Source: Pezizomycotina sp. ARF18 (Eukaryota > Ascomycota). From it: 64,000 nt of DNA. Made by a program: the position numbers and the translations under genes. The first letter of the stretch is position 1, and each line of letters begins with the position of its first letter. Location: NCBI GenBank assembly GCA_002224055.1, contig AZLU01000048.1:55757-119756 (forward strand). The letters run 5' to 3'. The notes beneath the pieces are model-generated. The model had not been told where the DNA came from and did no database searches. It worked only from the letters and a program-made list of their open reading frames with translations. Positions 32,781-44,711 of this stretch are shown piece after piece.

Positions 32781-35700
32781 AGCAAGTGTTCACAACACTT
32801 CTGTTCATTATGCCTTAGAATGGGCATGAAGCTTGACCCCCTTGATCAGCTCTTCTTGAATGTGAAAGACATTTATTGCGGACAGTATTTGCCTCCAAAT
32901 CCCTCCAGACAAAATTAATCAAATCGAGCCGCTTGTGGTTTATTTCATGTCCGATAGGCTGGAGTATTGCAGTAATGTCTAGTAATCCAGAACCAAGGTT
33001 CAAAGGAACTACTATTCTCAGACTACAGAAGTAAGAACTTCGTAAGATACTAATGTCAATAAGCTGCACTGAGAACATCTTCTGAAAGGAGGTGTCATTA
33101 CTGAACTACAGTTAGATCAAATAGATTAATCCTGTACCTAAAAATCCAGCCACTATGCTGTTCAGGTGCTGAAAATACGAGCGGCGTATCGCAACTATTC
33201 TCACGCTCACGAAATTTCTCCGTGAAACCGTTGGAAGGCTTTGATGCCAACAACCTAGACTCTACCAGGAATCCCCTCAAAAAAAGAAAAATCAAAAGGA
33301 TTAGTATAGACGTCTTCAGAACGGAAGGATCGCCCAGAGCTGTATGGTCATGTACGTTCGCTTGTCACGTCCTCTTTGAGATACATCCCAATAACACTAA
33401 GTAACTCTGCAGAGTTCATTCGGTGTATGCGGGCGGGGGCGGGGAGAATTGATTATCTTTTGCCTGACCGCCCATTCAGTATCCTGTTGTGCTATCAGAG
33501 AACATTCCAGCCCTTCACTGTCAACGCATTGTAGATCACCTTGTTCTTGCTCCAATGAAAGTCTACAATGTGAACATGATTACCGGGATTGGGAATCACC
33601 TGAATGCAAGACGTTGTTCAAATCTTGTTGCTACGCTAGGAAACTAGAAGATCGATATCTTATTAGTCAAATGATTTGTTCTCTCTCTAGTTCCCTTTTT
33701 TTTTTTTTTTTTTTGTAATCGTGGGATCCTGTTCCGCCAAAGGATCTTCGAAGTAGTTTTCAGTGTAAGTAAGATTGAGCTGTTGGGAGACCAGAAGAAA
33801 GAAAACTCTGCAGACTGACTGTATCATGATGTTCGGTGTGGTGCATACTATCCGCCGAATTCGTATCCAGATTGTGGCGAAAGAGATATCTGGCCATTGG
33901 CGTTCGTAATACAGGGATCCTTACTTATACCAATGAATTACAGCTAACAGTCATTGCTGTACCGGATTGAAAGCGAATAGACATTCCTTCAGTATAGGAA
34001 TCAGTGTCCGCCAGATTGTAGGGTTTATTGTTGAGTGGAGGTATTACTTGGTATTTCTACCGAAATATCCGTCGGAAGTTACTGGTCAAGAGACTGGAAA
34101 CCTGAATATCCAAAATCCAACATCTAATAATTCGTTTCCAAAGTAGAGGTCCCTTTTTGGGGGGAATATAGGAGAAGATCCCCCGTGGATGTGCCGCTTG
34201 AAACCTGGAGTTTCTCGTGCGACAACTCTCCGTCGGTCCAAATGAATACCACCGGATATCTTTTTCACCGCTGAACCTTAACCCTTAACCCTCATCTACC
34301 GGAAGAAGAATGCCGAGAGGAAAGAGGGCTTGCGATAAGGGTTCATGTCGTTTCTAAAGAGGCGCTGGGTCTGGCTTCTCTGATAGGATCAGAAAACTGG
34401 TCTGTGCGTGGAATAATTTCGACAAAACGGACGAACACAATGAGAAACAGCGACGAACAGAACGTTATGAATACGCCATCCTCGTATTTTAGGGTTCAGC
34501 TAAGGAAAACGTGCAGAAAAACATTCAGGCAAAAAAAAAAAAAAAAAAAAAAAAAGGCCACTCTATACTCATCGCCGGTCGTCTATATAGACCAGTCGAA
34601 ATTTTCCTGCTGGGATTTGGAGAGCCTCCCTTTCCAAAGGCCATTGGATGTCCCACAAGTGCCGAGGATTTCATGCGACCTCGCCAAAGTTCTATCGAAT
34701 CAGCGTCCGACTTTTTCTTTGTTTCTCTCTAGTTGCTAGCCACCAGTTCGCATTTCGTTCTTAGGGGAAAAGTGGTGCGATTTTCGTTCCCATGCACGAT
34801 ATCTAAGTGTGGGAGATCCACGATTGGCGAAGACCCTTTTACCCAGTTGTGTCCCAGCACCGAGTTGTTTCCCTTGTTCAACGGCCCCACTTAGTGCGTA
34901 TTTGTCTGCTCCACGACGCTTTTGTTCTCTCGTTGTTTCTCCCTCTTTCGGCATCAAATACTTCATTCTTGGAACCTAATTCAAGGCATTTTTAGCAGTA
35001 CTATATTTTAGACTCTATGAGTGTGTCCGAAGATACGTCATGAGATATTCCCTGGCAGGCCTGGTTTACTGCTTTGAAATGAGGAGGAATGAGAGTTGCG
35101 GTAAGTACATTTACCTGGTGATGAACTGATAGAGAAATACAACCAAAAAGACATTTTTATGATCATCATCTTGCAGAATATTAAGAGGATTAGAAAAGTC
35201 CCCCGAAAACCTAGAGTTCACCTCCGGATGAGAAGTGTCCAATAGGCTACGACGACACTATTCCTTCGCGATTCGATTTTGCGACTTGGTACTGGTACTA
35301 GGGAGTGGGTGGGGACATCTGCCCTAAACCCTACTAAGTAATCAGAAAACAAACCCCCGAAGTACCCGTTTAGTATCGTATCTCCTCAGAGGCCTTTTTT
35401 GTCTCTTCCACGCTATCATATCATGCTAGGCGACCCCGCTCTTAATGAGTCTTGTACCAGGAGGTTAATGGTTCCGCCGACTCTGATCATGTACTTCCTG
35501 AACTGGCTATGCAACTTTGGCATAGCTGCACTATCTTGCAGCTGTTGGATTTTTATAGCAAGGAATCTGCGCATTTTCTCTATTTAGACTTAGTCTACTT
35601 CCGTTCATTAATTTTTTTTTTTTGATTGCAGATCGGCGAATTACAAAATAGGTGGTGAAATCTGCTGGACTTCAGGTTGTGTGAAGACAATAAAGGTCTG

Positions 35701-35999
35701 TCTCAGCGCCACGGCGCCATTTACCCAAGGAAACCGGCGTATTCCTCATCTGCACGTAGAAAAGGAACAGGACCACCAACTCGATATCGTATGTAAATAT
35801 CCAACAAGAAACCATTGGGCATAAATATAGCCTTGCAAGGTCCAACATCATCCGGTTAGGGTTTGGGTCTTTCACCATCCGCTGCTTGATTTAGGATCGT
35901 GAAGATCGCGTCAGATCGATACATTACTATACCGTGTCATATTATCGTATTATAATAGAAGGCTTTATACCTTCACCCTATAGGGCGTATTCCAACATT
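32781..35999. other. Intergenic, 3.2 kb, no supported gene
   Basis: Short frames on both strands only. It has a T18 tract near 33,698, an A25 tract at 34,531-34,555 and a TTAACCC doublet at about 34,276. The minus strand near 35,740-35,830 reads PNGFLLDIYIRYRVGGPVPF over a short distance, which may be a decayed exon, but I cannot extend it. Confidence 0.45.
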
Positions 36000-37288
36000 A
36001 TGTACAACGTCGGCTACCCTTCCGCTGAGGCGATGGCCAAATGGCCGAAACCGAGCGACAACCCGCCGTATAACGGCTGGCGCGTGCCGGCGGTAGAACT
36101 ACCATTCGCCGCTGTTGCGTTTTTCATGGGCATCATCCGCTTCTACTTCCGCAGAAAGACAATGACGGTCGGCATCGACGACTGGCTCATGCTTGCTGTC
36201 GTGGTAAGTTACTTCTAAACCATTTCTACTGAAATTATCTCTCGTTAATTTTAATTTCAATAGCCGCCAGGTATCCTCATGCTCATCTCCACAATAATGG
36301 GCACTCACTACGGCGCCGGATACCACATCTGGGACACAAAGCCAGAGTGGACGCCCACATTTCAGAAACTACTGCTCATATTCGAGACGTCCTCGATATG
36401 GGCGCACGTCTTCTGTCGCCTCTCGCTGCTCTTCCTGTACAGGCGCCTGTTCACCGACGTCCGCAGCTACAACCTCTTCGTCAACATCGGCATCTGGTCC
36501 AACCTGATCGTCCTCTGCGGAGGTTTCACCGCGTATATGGTCCAGTGCGCACCCATCCAGGCGTACTGGGACTGGGACCACAAGCCCGACACTGCACAAA
36601 CTCCATGGCAGTACTAGTCACTATAAATGTGCTTAACTGCCTCGGATACTTCTACGTCTTCTTTCTCCCGCTAGTACCGGTATCCCGCGCGAACCTACCC
36701 GCGGGTAAGAAGTTCGGCGTCGTTTCGCTCTTCGCCGTCGGCTTTATCACATGCGCGGTTTCCACCGTCAAGGTCGCCGTCTCAATCGTACTCTTCGTCA
36801 GGGGAGACCCAACGTGGGTCGTATCCTCCCTATTCATCCTTTGTAATGTAGAGAAGAGCCTGACGATGATATGCGCCAGCGTGCCGGCGTGCTTTAAGAT
36901 CATCAAGGCACGTCTTCTACCAGGGAGGCGAAGAAGAGCCCGAATCAGACCGCCAGCACACTGTCAGCTGCAAGCGGGGTAGCATGGAGGTCAGGCAGCG
37001 AGATTCGCTTATGGGCAGGATAGCCCTGTGGAAGAAGAGGCGGCGGATAGAGCAAACGTGGACCAGAGTAGGACGCTAGTCTCCGAAGCGGGCGCCGAGC
37101 CGCGCAGATACAGCACGACCTCGACGTCGCTGACGCCGAGAAGAATAAGAACAATAGTGTGAAGGGTGTCAATATTATGGAGTACGAGCACCGTGAGAAT
37201 GAGAATCAGTTGGAAAGAGACGTAGAGAGGGCGTCAGTATGCTTATTGTCCCGGCTACTCCTAGAGATAACGTGTTTGTCATATGAAT
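36000..37288 (+). CDS. R4: fungal rhodopsin-domain integral membrane protein
   Basis: Exon 1, 36,000-36,203, starts MYNVGYPSAEAMAKWPKPSD and holds helix 1 (VELPFAAVAFFMGIIRFYF) and DDWLMLAVVV. A 60-base intron (GTAAGT...TTTCAATAG) follows. Exon 2, from 36,264, has PPGILMLISTIMGTHYGAGY, KLLLIFETSSIWAHVFCRLS, LLFLYRRLFTD and WSNLIVLCGGFTAYMVQCAP. A one-base frame change near 36,590 precedes CTNSMAVLVTINVLNCLGYF, where family members have a conserved Cys-x-Asn. FGVVSLFAVGFITCAVSTVK and VVSSLFILCNVEKSLTMICA complete seven helices. The tail is Ser/Glu-rich and crosses two or three more frame changes; the end near 37,288 is approximate. An upstream in-frame GTG at 35,934 is not a likely start. Confidence 0.75.
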
Positions 37289-38247
37289 GAGTAGATGGAC
37301 GAGCTTGAGGACTTGAATATCACAGAAAAGATACAAGGCGCTCTTTTTCTTTTTTTTTTTTTTCTTTATTCATCTCAACGTCTAATAGTTTCACATTCAT
37401 TACTCTGTTCACCATCTATTTCTACCGGCGTTAAAGGTCATTTAGGATTTACTGTACTTTTCAAACCCATCTTTCCCCCCCGTCCCTCTTTCTCTTTCTT
37501 CAAAAACAAGGGCTACGTGTATCTATCAGTGCTTTGCTCACCGCTATTTCATTGCCTGGTGTTCTGAGCGTTACTCCCTTAGTATTCTTACGAGAACTTC
37601 AATCGAATGGATTCAGTGAGCTGGCTTTTTTTAATTGTTTCATAATATGATTTGAAGAGTTTAGATTATTGTGCTGTACGTTCGCAATGTACCGTTATAT
37701 AATCCTTGAAAGCGCAGAGCGCACTACTTTTCTGATGCTTAGAATTCAATACTTTGTCTGATTCGCCCAAAAAGCTCGAGAATCCTGATCCACGCAGCTC
37801 AAGATGCAATTGGTTTAGACGGTCAAAGGACTACCTATGTTTTATACGGAAGAAAGGTATAATGCACGTGAGCTGCATAAGAAGCTTTTAAAAGATATAA
37901 TTATCGTATATTCGTAATTTACCTATTGATCATGTATTACATTAAGAAAGGGACAGGAGACAATATAGGGGATATTAAAGGTATGAAAGGCAGAGACGGG
38001 TATTAATCGGCTTTCTAAAGAATATTAACAATTAACAATTATTGGGAGATTTACAAGCTCTTATGTGCTCAGCTCCTAGACGTGTTCACTACACGATCCA
38101 TTAATCGCGTATAAAAAAGCGGGTAATCTTTCTCCGATTTAGATCTAAGCCTGGATATGGTAGACCTGAGCGCTATATTTTTTCAAATATCGTTAGCATA
38201 CATTTTAAGATATCGGTTTATACAGCAAGGAGCTTGAAGAAACTTAC
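37289..38247. other. Intergenic, possible last WSC exon
   Basis: Between R4 (+) and the WSC gene (-), which converge. A last WSC exon may lie at about 38,069-38,166 (acceptor GCGCTCAG). T-rich stretches occur near 37,345. Nothing else is seen. Confidence 0.4.
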
Positions 38248-38711
38248 CGCCAGAATCCACCACAGGCCAAACCCTCCGTCTTGCACTTGTAGTTGCACTC
38301 CGCGTCGGGGCGCTTAGTACCACCATAATTGAGCTTCTCATCGCAGAAGCATTGACTATCAATTCATTTCAATTAGCTTTCAACTGTAATCTTAAATATA
38401 ATATTCTATTTTGAGAAGTATGCCAGCAGCACTTACCCCCCATATTCCAGAGCGGCCCACTTCCCACCCCTCGCAGAGCACTTGTTAATGCAGTCCTGGG
38501 GCCCGCTTGCTGAGAGCATCGTCTTCTCGGATCCGACGAGGCGGTTAGCGTTGTCTACGTAGCAACCCATGTACGTGAAGCAAGCGTTTCCGTGGGTTAG
38601 TTCCTTCGGAATGTTCAGGTTAGTAGCTGTAGCTGTGCGGGTTTCGATGGTCGACGGAGCAGCCATGGTGGCCGAGACAAGTGAGATGATGGCGACGATG
38701 GAGTACTGCAT
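38248..38711 (-). CDS. Secreted WSC-domain protein
   Basis: Exon 1 is 38,711-38,437 and exon 2 is 38,355-38,248, joined in phase across an 81-base intron (GTAAGT...TTGATAG). Residues 1-18 are a signal peptide (MQYSIVAIISLVSATMAA). From residue 48 a WSC domain begins: MGCYVDNANRLVGSE, then CINKCSARGGKWAALEYGG, QCFCDEKL, and C-x3-C near RPDAECNYKCKTEG with ACGGFW. All eight domain cysteines are present. WSC domains bind cell-wall carbohydrate in yeast stress sensors and in fungal extracellular proteins. This protein is essentially signal peptide plus one WSC domain, without a visible membrane anchor. A donor GTAAGT at exon 2's end shows there is a further short exon. The frame is clean, unlike most neighbours. 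Confidence 0.8.
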
Positions 38712-40521
38712 TTTTATAGAGTTTGATGATTGGAGAGAATGTAAAAGTGTATTTTATGAGTGGGGGATTAATGGAATTGCTGAAAGCGAGTGTGGAAAGA
38801 GTGGATGGATGCGAAAGAGTGAATGCGGGAGCTGATGAGCCTATGGGATAGAGTAAAAAGTTGACCAGAGATGGCGACTTGAAGCGGTTTTATAGACGGT
38901 TCGAGCTCGATTTATCACTTTGAGTTGTGGTTCTGTTGATGTGAATTGTGTCATCATTACATTGAAATATCATAAAGTACAGTTCCTGTAAGTACTGGCG
39001 GACTTCACCAGATCCGCGAATGAGTCCTGATATGTATCGCAGACAGCGCAACCGATAGCAATCGCGGCGCATGAAGTCACCCTGATAATTTCATTGGGCG
39101 ACGCAAAGCGTCTCGGGACGAACTTCGCAAACAAGACGATAGACCAGACATACGAATGTTTTTACGAGCTGACAGCAAGGGTCGGCGCTCAACTTCGCGG
39201 AAGGGAATTCATGCGATAGGGGGAAATTGCGAAAATTTCTACAGGGCAGAAAAAAGCCGTTTGGATGACCACGAAAAATTCTAGGATTGGTGCTTGGGGT
39301 TAACCCGAAGTCGAGGATACGACAAGCGAAATTTGATTCAGGGACTTCGACTGTCAACCTCACCCATAAAGCCTCAATTATTTTCTTTATTGCTGGCAGT
39401 TATCACGCTTCGAATGGTAGACCGTCATTTGGGTTAGAAAGGTTCTAAAATCTAGCGCTTTCTTTTTGAGGGCCATATGGAGATAATTTCTATGATAAAT
39501 ATATTAGTAAAGCGAGGATGGGCAACGCAGTCCGAGATAGTGATATACAAGCTCGTGGTTAAAGTCCTGCCCTGCCAGTGCTGTTAATTTCCCGTCCATA
39601 TCTAATCCTTTAGACAACCAAATGGAGGAATATGGCCGTTGTATCTACTTTCGGTCGAAGCTTGGTTTGTCGAAAGGAGGGCGATTCATGCCGCGTTGTA
39701 ACCTTCGATACTTTAGCGCCTTGACATCTGACACCGTCTAATACGAACATTTTAATAACGATAAGCGAAACACGCATCGATATCCAAAGTTAATGCTAAA
39801 ATGGATCCCTACGAGACATTGCATGATCCAAGGCGATTGAAACTTCACCGTTAGCCAAAAGGGCAGCGGACCGCGAGAATCATTAGAGAAGTTGTATCCC
39901 ATGATCGTCATGTCGAGGCGCTCGATTCAGCTGTATCGTGTCCCTCCCGCGATATCGCAAGAAACGGTCTACGACGATCATTACTCTTACCTGACTAAGT
40001 TGTTCGACGTATGGTGCGAGGTCTTCCATATCTCTTTTTAATTTTAGAAGCCTTTACCATCTATAGAGCATATGAAAGAGCTCTCATATGCGCACCCTAT
40101 GGCAAACTGATTTCATTCTTAGTTTTCCAATTTATAAAACTGCTACAGTTGCTTCGGTTGTACTCGGGAGCTCGTAGGAGCCAAAATTTACTCTACAGAA
40201 AAGCAAGATATTTTAGGCCTTTTTTTTTATAAAGAGCGTGGAGGTTTTATATTAATATCATATACTAATGAGGAAAAAAAAAAGAAAAAAGACAACAAAG
40301 TACAGACTGAGAGACTGATATATGCTATGCTATGCTATGCTATGCCAGAAAACGAAACAGTGAGGAACGAGTGACAGAAAGGGAACAGGAAAGGACAGAA
40401 AACGCAAGGATGACAACAAAGCAAAAAGCAAACACGACGCCGGTGTGTTCGCGAGAGACTCAATCATGCTATAAAGACCGTACCTCGATACTGATCAAGA
40501 AACGTAGACATTAAAACTACT
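38712..40521. other. Intergenic, no supported gene
   Basis: About 1.8 kb. The sequence at 39,515-39,590 has weak A/B-box-like words (TGGGCAACGCAGTCC, GTGGTTAAAGTCC) but no tRNA fold. A minus frame at 39,091-39,363 is open without a motif. A TATGC pentamer repeat lies at 40,321-40,345. Confidence 0.45.
40321..40345. repeat. TATGC pentanucleotide repeat
   Basis: Five perfect units of TATGC. Confidence 0.9.
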
Positions 40522-40945
40522 CTACTCAGCAGCACAGGCAGCCATCATACCATACCCAATAAGCTCTGCCGCAAGCTTAACTCCCGCGTAAGCCTTCATA
40601 GCAATACCCTTGCAGGTATTCTCGTGTGCCTGCGAGCTCTCGCACCACGAAATAATCGCCAGCGTTCCCGTAACAGGATCGCTATTCCTGAACATGTTCC
40701 ACGCGCTCCGGCCTCCTTGGCTTACGAGGTTCGCGATCTGCTGCCCTTCCGTCGCCGCATCCTTTATCCACGGAGTCGGGATCTGTACCGCGGCCGCAAC
40801 CTCGGACGTGACGGCTGCGAACGCGCCGCCGATGGCGGACGTAGCCTTTTGGCCGACGGATTTTTTATAGCGGTCGCGGATCGGATCAATCGCGGACGCG
40901 CTGGCGACGAAAAAAGACGGCAGAGACAACGGCGGTGGTCTTCAT
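40522..40945 (-). CDS. Small Ala-rich secreted protein
   Basis: The ATG at 40945 gives MKTTA. One base of frame change near 40,930 then gives LSLPSFFVASASA, together a normal signal peptide with cleavage after ASA. The mature part (IDPIRDRYKKSVGQKATSAI onward) is about 120 residues, Ala-rich and probably helical. It has three cysteines (SWCESS, ENTCKG, MAACAAE) and ends at 40522. No family is recognised. The upstream sequence has a pyrimidine-rich leader on the minus strand. The frame change within the signal peptide might instead be an unrecognised upstream exon. Confidence 0.55.
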
Positions 40946-43603
40946 TTTTATTAATTGGAAATAAAGTGAAAGCCGAGAAAATTGAAACAGGCTTCGAGAG
41001 AGTGAATCTAGGATATGTGAAAGAAAGAAGGATAAGCAAATTGGAAAAGGAAAGAAGCAGAAGATAGTGATTGTAAGCTGAAGCGATGGTTTGGTGATGA
41101 TGAGAAGGGACTGTTTGGAGAAGAGATGGAGAAGCATATTTATAATCTCATCCTGGGAGAGATCCCAGTAGAGAACAAGGCCCCTCTCACGATTCTTCCT
41201 AGGGTTTTCACGATGTACTTTGCCGTCCTAAGATCCGACTCCTTCGACGAATGTTCTGCTGCATAAGGTTACGGATAGAGACTGTATCGCACAGTGGAGA
41301 ACGAAACGTGAAAAAGGTTAAATCTCCAGCCTTACAGGCAACCGACGACGGCTATTCCATTGTAGGGAAAAAAGTTATCTTCGGAGCAAGGAATCGTTCA
41401 TTATAGCAGCCATAATCGGGGATATTTTCGATTTTATTCAAAATCCTCAATACGGCAACTAGGAAAGCCTGAAAAAGCCACCTATTATGAAGGTTCAATC
41501 AGATGTGGCGTCCAATATATAACAGTTCACTATTTTTAACAGGACGACCATCCAGGTCCATCCTCCACAAGTTAGGCCAGACGTAGGGTTTGGGATGACA
41601 TCAAACGGTTAAGACAAATTTGTCTAAGCGAATATTCGAATGGATCTCTAAAAGTTTTTTGGTGATCAGCTTTTAGTGCCTGTTCCGCTCGCAGCTCGAA
41701 GCCGGAATTCAAACTGAGCTTGCAAATAACGGCATTCTAGCTCACACACACACACTCTCTCTATATATATATATGCGCAATCTAGTATACTTATAGTCAT
41801 AACGTAATCTATTTCTGAAGTAGTAAGCCAACCGGAGGGAAAGAAAAGGCCACGCGGAAGATCATGAGAATATACGAACTCGCATTATGCCTCATTGTGT
41901 GTTCTATTTTGAGGTTCTAGTAAGGTGTGCGGTAGACACTTTTTGGTGTCGCTTCGTACACGAGCAAAGAGGGAATCTTTTTTCTGTTTCCTGTTTGTTT
42001 ACTTCTTTTATTTTGCCAACTATGTCGCGGTATACACAGCAAGATAGCAAGACAGCGCTGGTGATCTCACTTGAAAACTGACATCCAAGTTAGAGGGATC
42101 GGTGGTTCTTTCCTGTTCTTAAGTGCGATATAACTCCAGTGATCTACCTGAACGAATCTACTAACGGATCGAAAATGTGGAAGTATTCGTTTCATTAGAA
42201 CTCTGGTTGTACTCGAGAAGAGTCAGATCTATATCTCGCAACATTTGCTACGGTAGGGTCCCGAGCTTTTGGCTCGTGAAGGCATATCCAGACTGATTTG
42301 ACTCCAAACCATTCTGTTTTCTTTCCCTCGGGTGTTCCCGAAAGGACTACTCGTAATGAAACAACCAATCTATATTACAAGGGGAATTTCACGCTACGTA
42401 GAAGTGTTATTCATTGGAATATAGCTCCTTGGCCACTAGATAGTATAAAAATCCCTACGCGCTAAACGCTCAAGATACGATACCTCAAAGAAACAAATGG
42501 AAACGCAAGGGGAACATACAGAACCATGATTTGAAAATAATGAGTTTTGCACTTTTTTCGAGCATAATAATGATACGACTTTGGCAATAATGACGATAAC
42601 AACAACGATAATTGTAACTCAGATCAGATATAATAAATATAATACTTAACAGAGACAATAAAGAAAAAGGAAAGCTTTACATTGTTAAGAAAGGCTCACG
42701 GGCCACACGTGTAAATACGTCTGGGTTGAAAACAGTGTGTTTCCCTACAACATCACGTCTTTCTCTTCGTTTTCTTGCGTTTTTCACTTCTTTATTTCTT
42801 TCTTACTTTTCTTCCTTTTTCCTCCAGTAGTCTTCATTTTCTGGGCAGGTCCACGAGCTTCTTAATTGAGGTTGAAATAGCCGCAGCACTACTTCAAGTA
42901 CGTATTTAACAGCTAAAATTAACGAGTGTCCTATGCCTAATTCACCTTCCCTGGTTAACCTGCCAGCTTCACAAATAAAACAAAAAGTACTTAAATAGAT
43001 GCCAATATCCACTTCTTGGTTCTAATATCTCGTTGACTTAAGAAAGGAAAACCTGCAACTTCCACAGTACATTAACCGGTGTCATGTCTCTTATACGTTT
43101 ACTTACGGAGCTTCTGCTCGACATCGCGGCCTTCAAAGATATAAGTTTTCAATTGATATCCTAAAGTTTGGTATGGCTCGATAGCCTGGAGCATTGAGAA
43201 GTCTTTTTTTTTTTTTTTTTGTTTTTTCTTTCTTTTTTCGCCGTTTGAATTCATGGTGTACTGAGATTATTTCTCACGACACAGGTTACCCACGAAGACA
43301 TCCTCTCGCTGCGACTCGCGCACCAGTCATAACCGGTCTCTGCGCGCCGAGTGCGCTAGCGGCCGTCAAGGTCACGCTCGACGACGAGAAAGCCGCGGCC
43401 GCCGAGGTGAACAAAGTTCACCGAGTTTACCGGCTCGACCCGGGCCGCACGCACGTTGAAGTTCTGGATCCCCTGCCAGCCCGGCAACTCAAAAATCTTC
43501 CACCCCGAAGGAAGCTTCGGATAGGTCTTCGGCGAAGAGAGGGAACATCTGATCAGAGCCCGGCCAAAGCCGAAAAGTCCGACCGGACGACAGACGATCT
43601 TTG
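40946..43603. other. Intergenic, no supported gene
   Basis: About 2.6 kb. It includes the CA/CT/TA repeat at 41,743-41,774 and a T18 tract near 43,203. Between 43,280 and 43,600 both strands are GC-rich and open (for example LDDEKAAAAEVNKVHRVYRL on plus). This may be the 5' part of the following F-box/LRR-like gene, but I cannot choose the strand. Confidence 0.4.
41743..41774. repeat. Compound CA-CT-TA microsatellite
   Basis: CA units run into CT units and then TA units without interruption. Confidence 0.85.
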
Positions 43604-44711
43604 AGCGGCATTGTTTTCGAGCTTGCCGGCGCTGGAGAATGTTGAGCTCAGGGCATGGTGTGGTAGAGGCGGGCAAGAGTGGACCGGTAGGGTTTTGTGG
43701 AGCCTGGGGAGGCTGCTGCAACCCGATGGAGGCAAGAATTTGAGTATATTTTTGTACGGCCTCGGCGCCGAGACATGCCAGGATGAGGCGACGGGGATGC
43801 TCGAAACTCGGCGATCTTCAGCGCCGTCCCCGCAGCTACGACCGCGATGGAGGTGCGCGGCGCTTCATCCGGCATGGAAAGTCCCACAATGGCGACGACG
43901 TCGCCCGAGCTCCGTATGCTCGCCCTGTTACTTGACGGCGAGACGCTCCTGCTGACGTAAATATTGGACAACGACCGTCTACGCCGCAAGGGTATCGAGC
44001 AAACCGTACTCGCACTACGCGAGCTGGACGTGGAGGCAAACACTATTTACCACGACTACATAGACGAGCCGAAGCCATTGCCGGGACGAAAACACGCAGA
44101 AGGTTACGCAACTTGCGATCGCTGCGAACCCGACGATCGGCATCGTGACACGGGCACGGCACGGATGAATTCTGGCAAGGACTGCTCGATGCGGGTGTAG
44201 GGCTCGAATCCGTCACCACGAGCGCCGTAGGTCGCGATGGTCCCGGCGCGCTAATGGTGTACCTCGCCGCTCCCAACTCGCCAAAAAAGCTCAAGCGATT
44301 AGATCTTAACGGTTTCGACTGGAACTACCTCCTCGGAGAGTATCTGCCGTCGATCGCGTCGGCGTTCTGGAGCGAAATACTGCCGAGCCTCAGCGGCTGC
44401 CTAGAGGAGCTCTCGCTGCTCATATACAGCCGGATTCCGGGGTGGAACCTGCCGCGGATGAAGAGCTTAAACCCGTGGTCGCTCTCGCACGAGACCATCG
44501 TCCGGAAGCGGCACGGGTCTCCGAGAACCGTTTCAACCGGTTACGTAAGCTCACGACGTACGCTGTGCTGGATCGGGAGCCGGAGTCGGAGGAGCTCGTA
44601 TATGTTGCGGAAGGGAAACGCAACGACCCCGAGGTGGAAGCAGAAACTTCGAGGCTCTCCGAGGAAATCGGGAAATGGAGGGCTTTGGGAATTCTGGCGC
44701 TGAGCTCGTAG
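43604..44711 (+). CDS. F-box/LRR-like protein, frame-broken
   Basis: The best frame, 44,160-44,460, reads DEFWQGLLDAGVGLESVTTS, then LKRLDLNGFDWNYLLGEYLP and LPSLSGCLEELSLLIYSRIP. Spaced Leu positions fit the C-terminal leucine-rich part of fungal F-box proteins. A frame change near 44,440 leads to VEPAADEELKPVVALARDHR and EELVYVAEGKRNDPEVEAET, stop at 44711. Upstream at 43,964-44,100 a third frame reads RLRRKGIEQTVLALRELDVE and NTIYHDYIDEPKPLPG. The F-box itself is not clearly seen, so the N-terminus is unknown and the start given is approximate. The minus strand is also open here because of high GC, but its translation lacks a pattern. Confidence 0.45.

Noticed and set aside
34268-34292. 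Telomere-like TTAACCC doublet
   Set aside because: Two units only, and the unit differs from the usual fungal TTAGGG/CCCTAA repeat; no sign of a chromosome end.
39091-39363. Minus-strand frame of 90 codons and nearby tRNA-like words
   Set aside because: No domain and no cloverleaf could be drawn.
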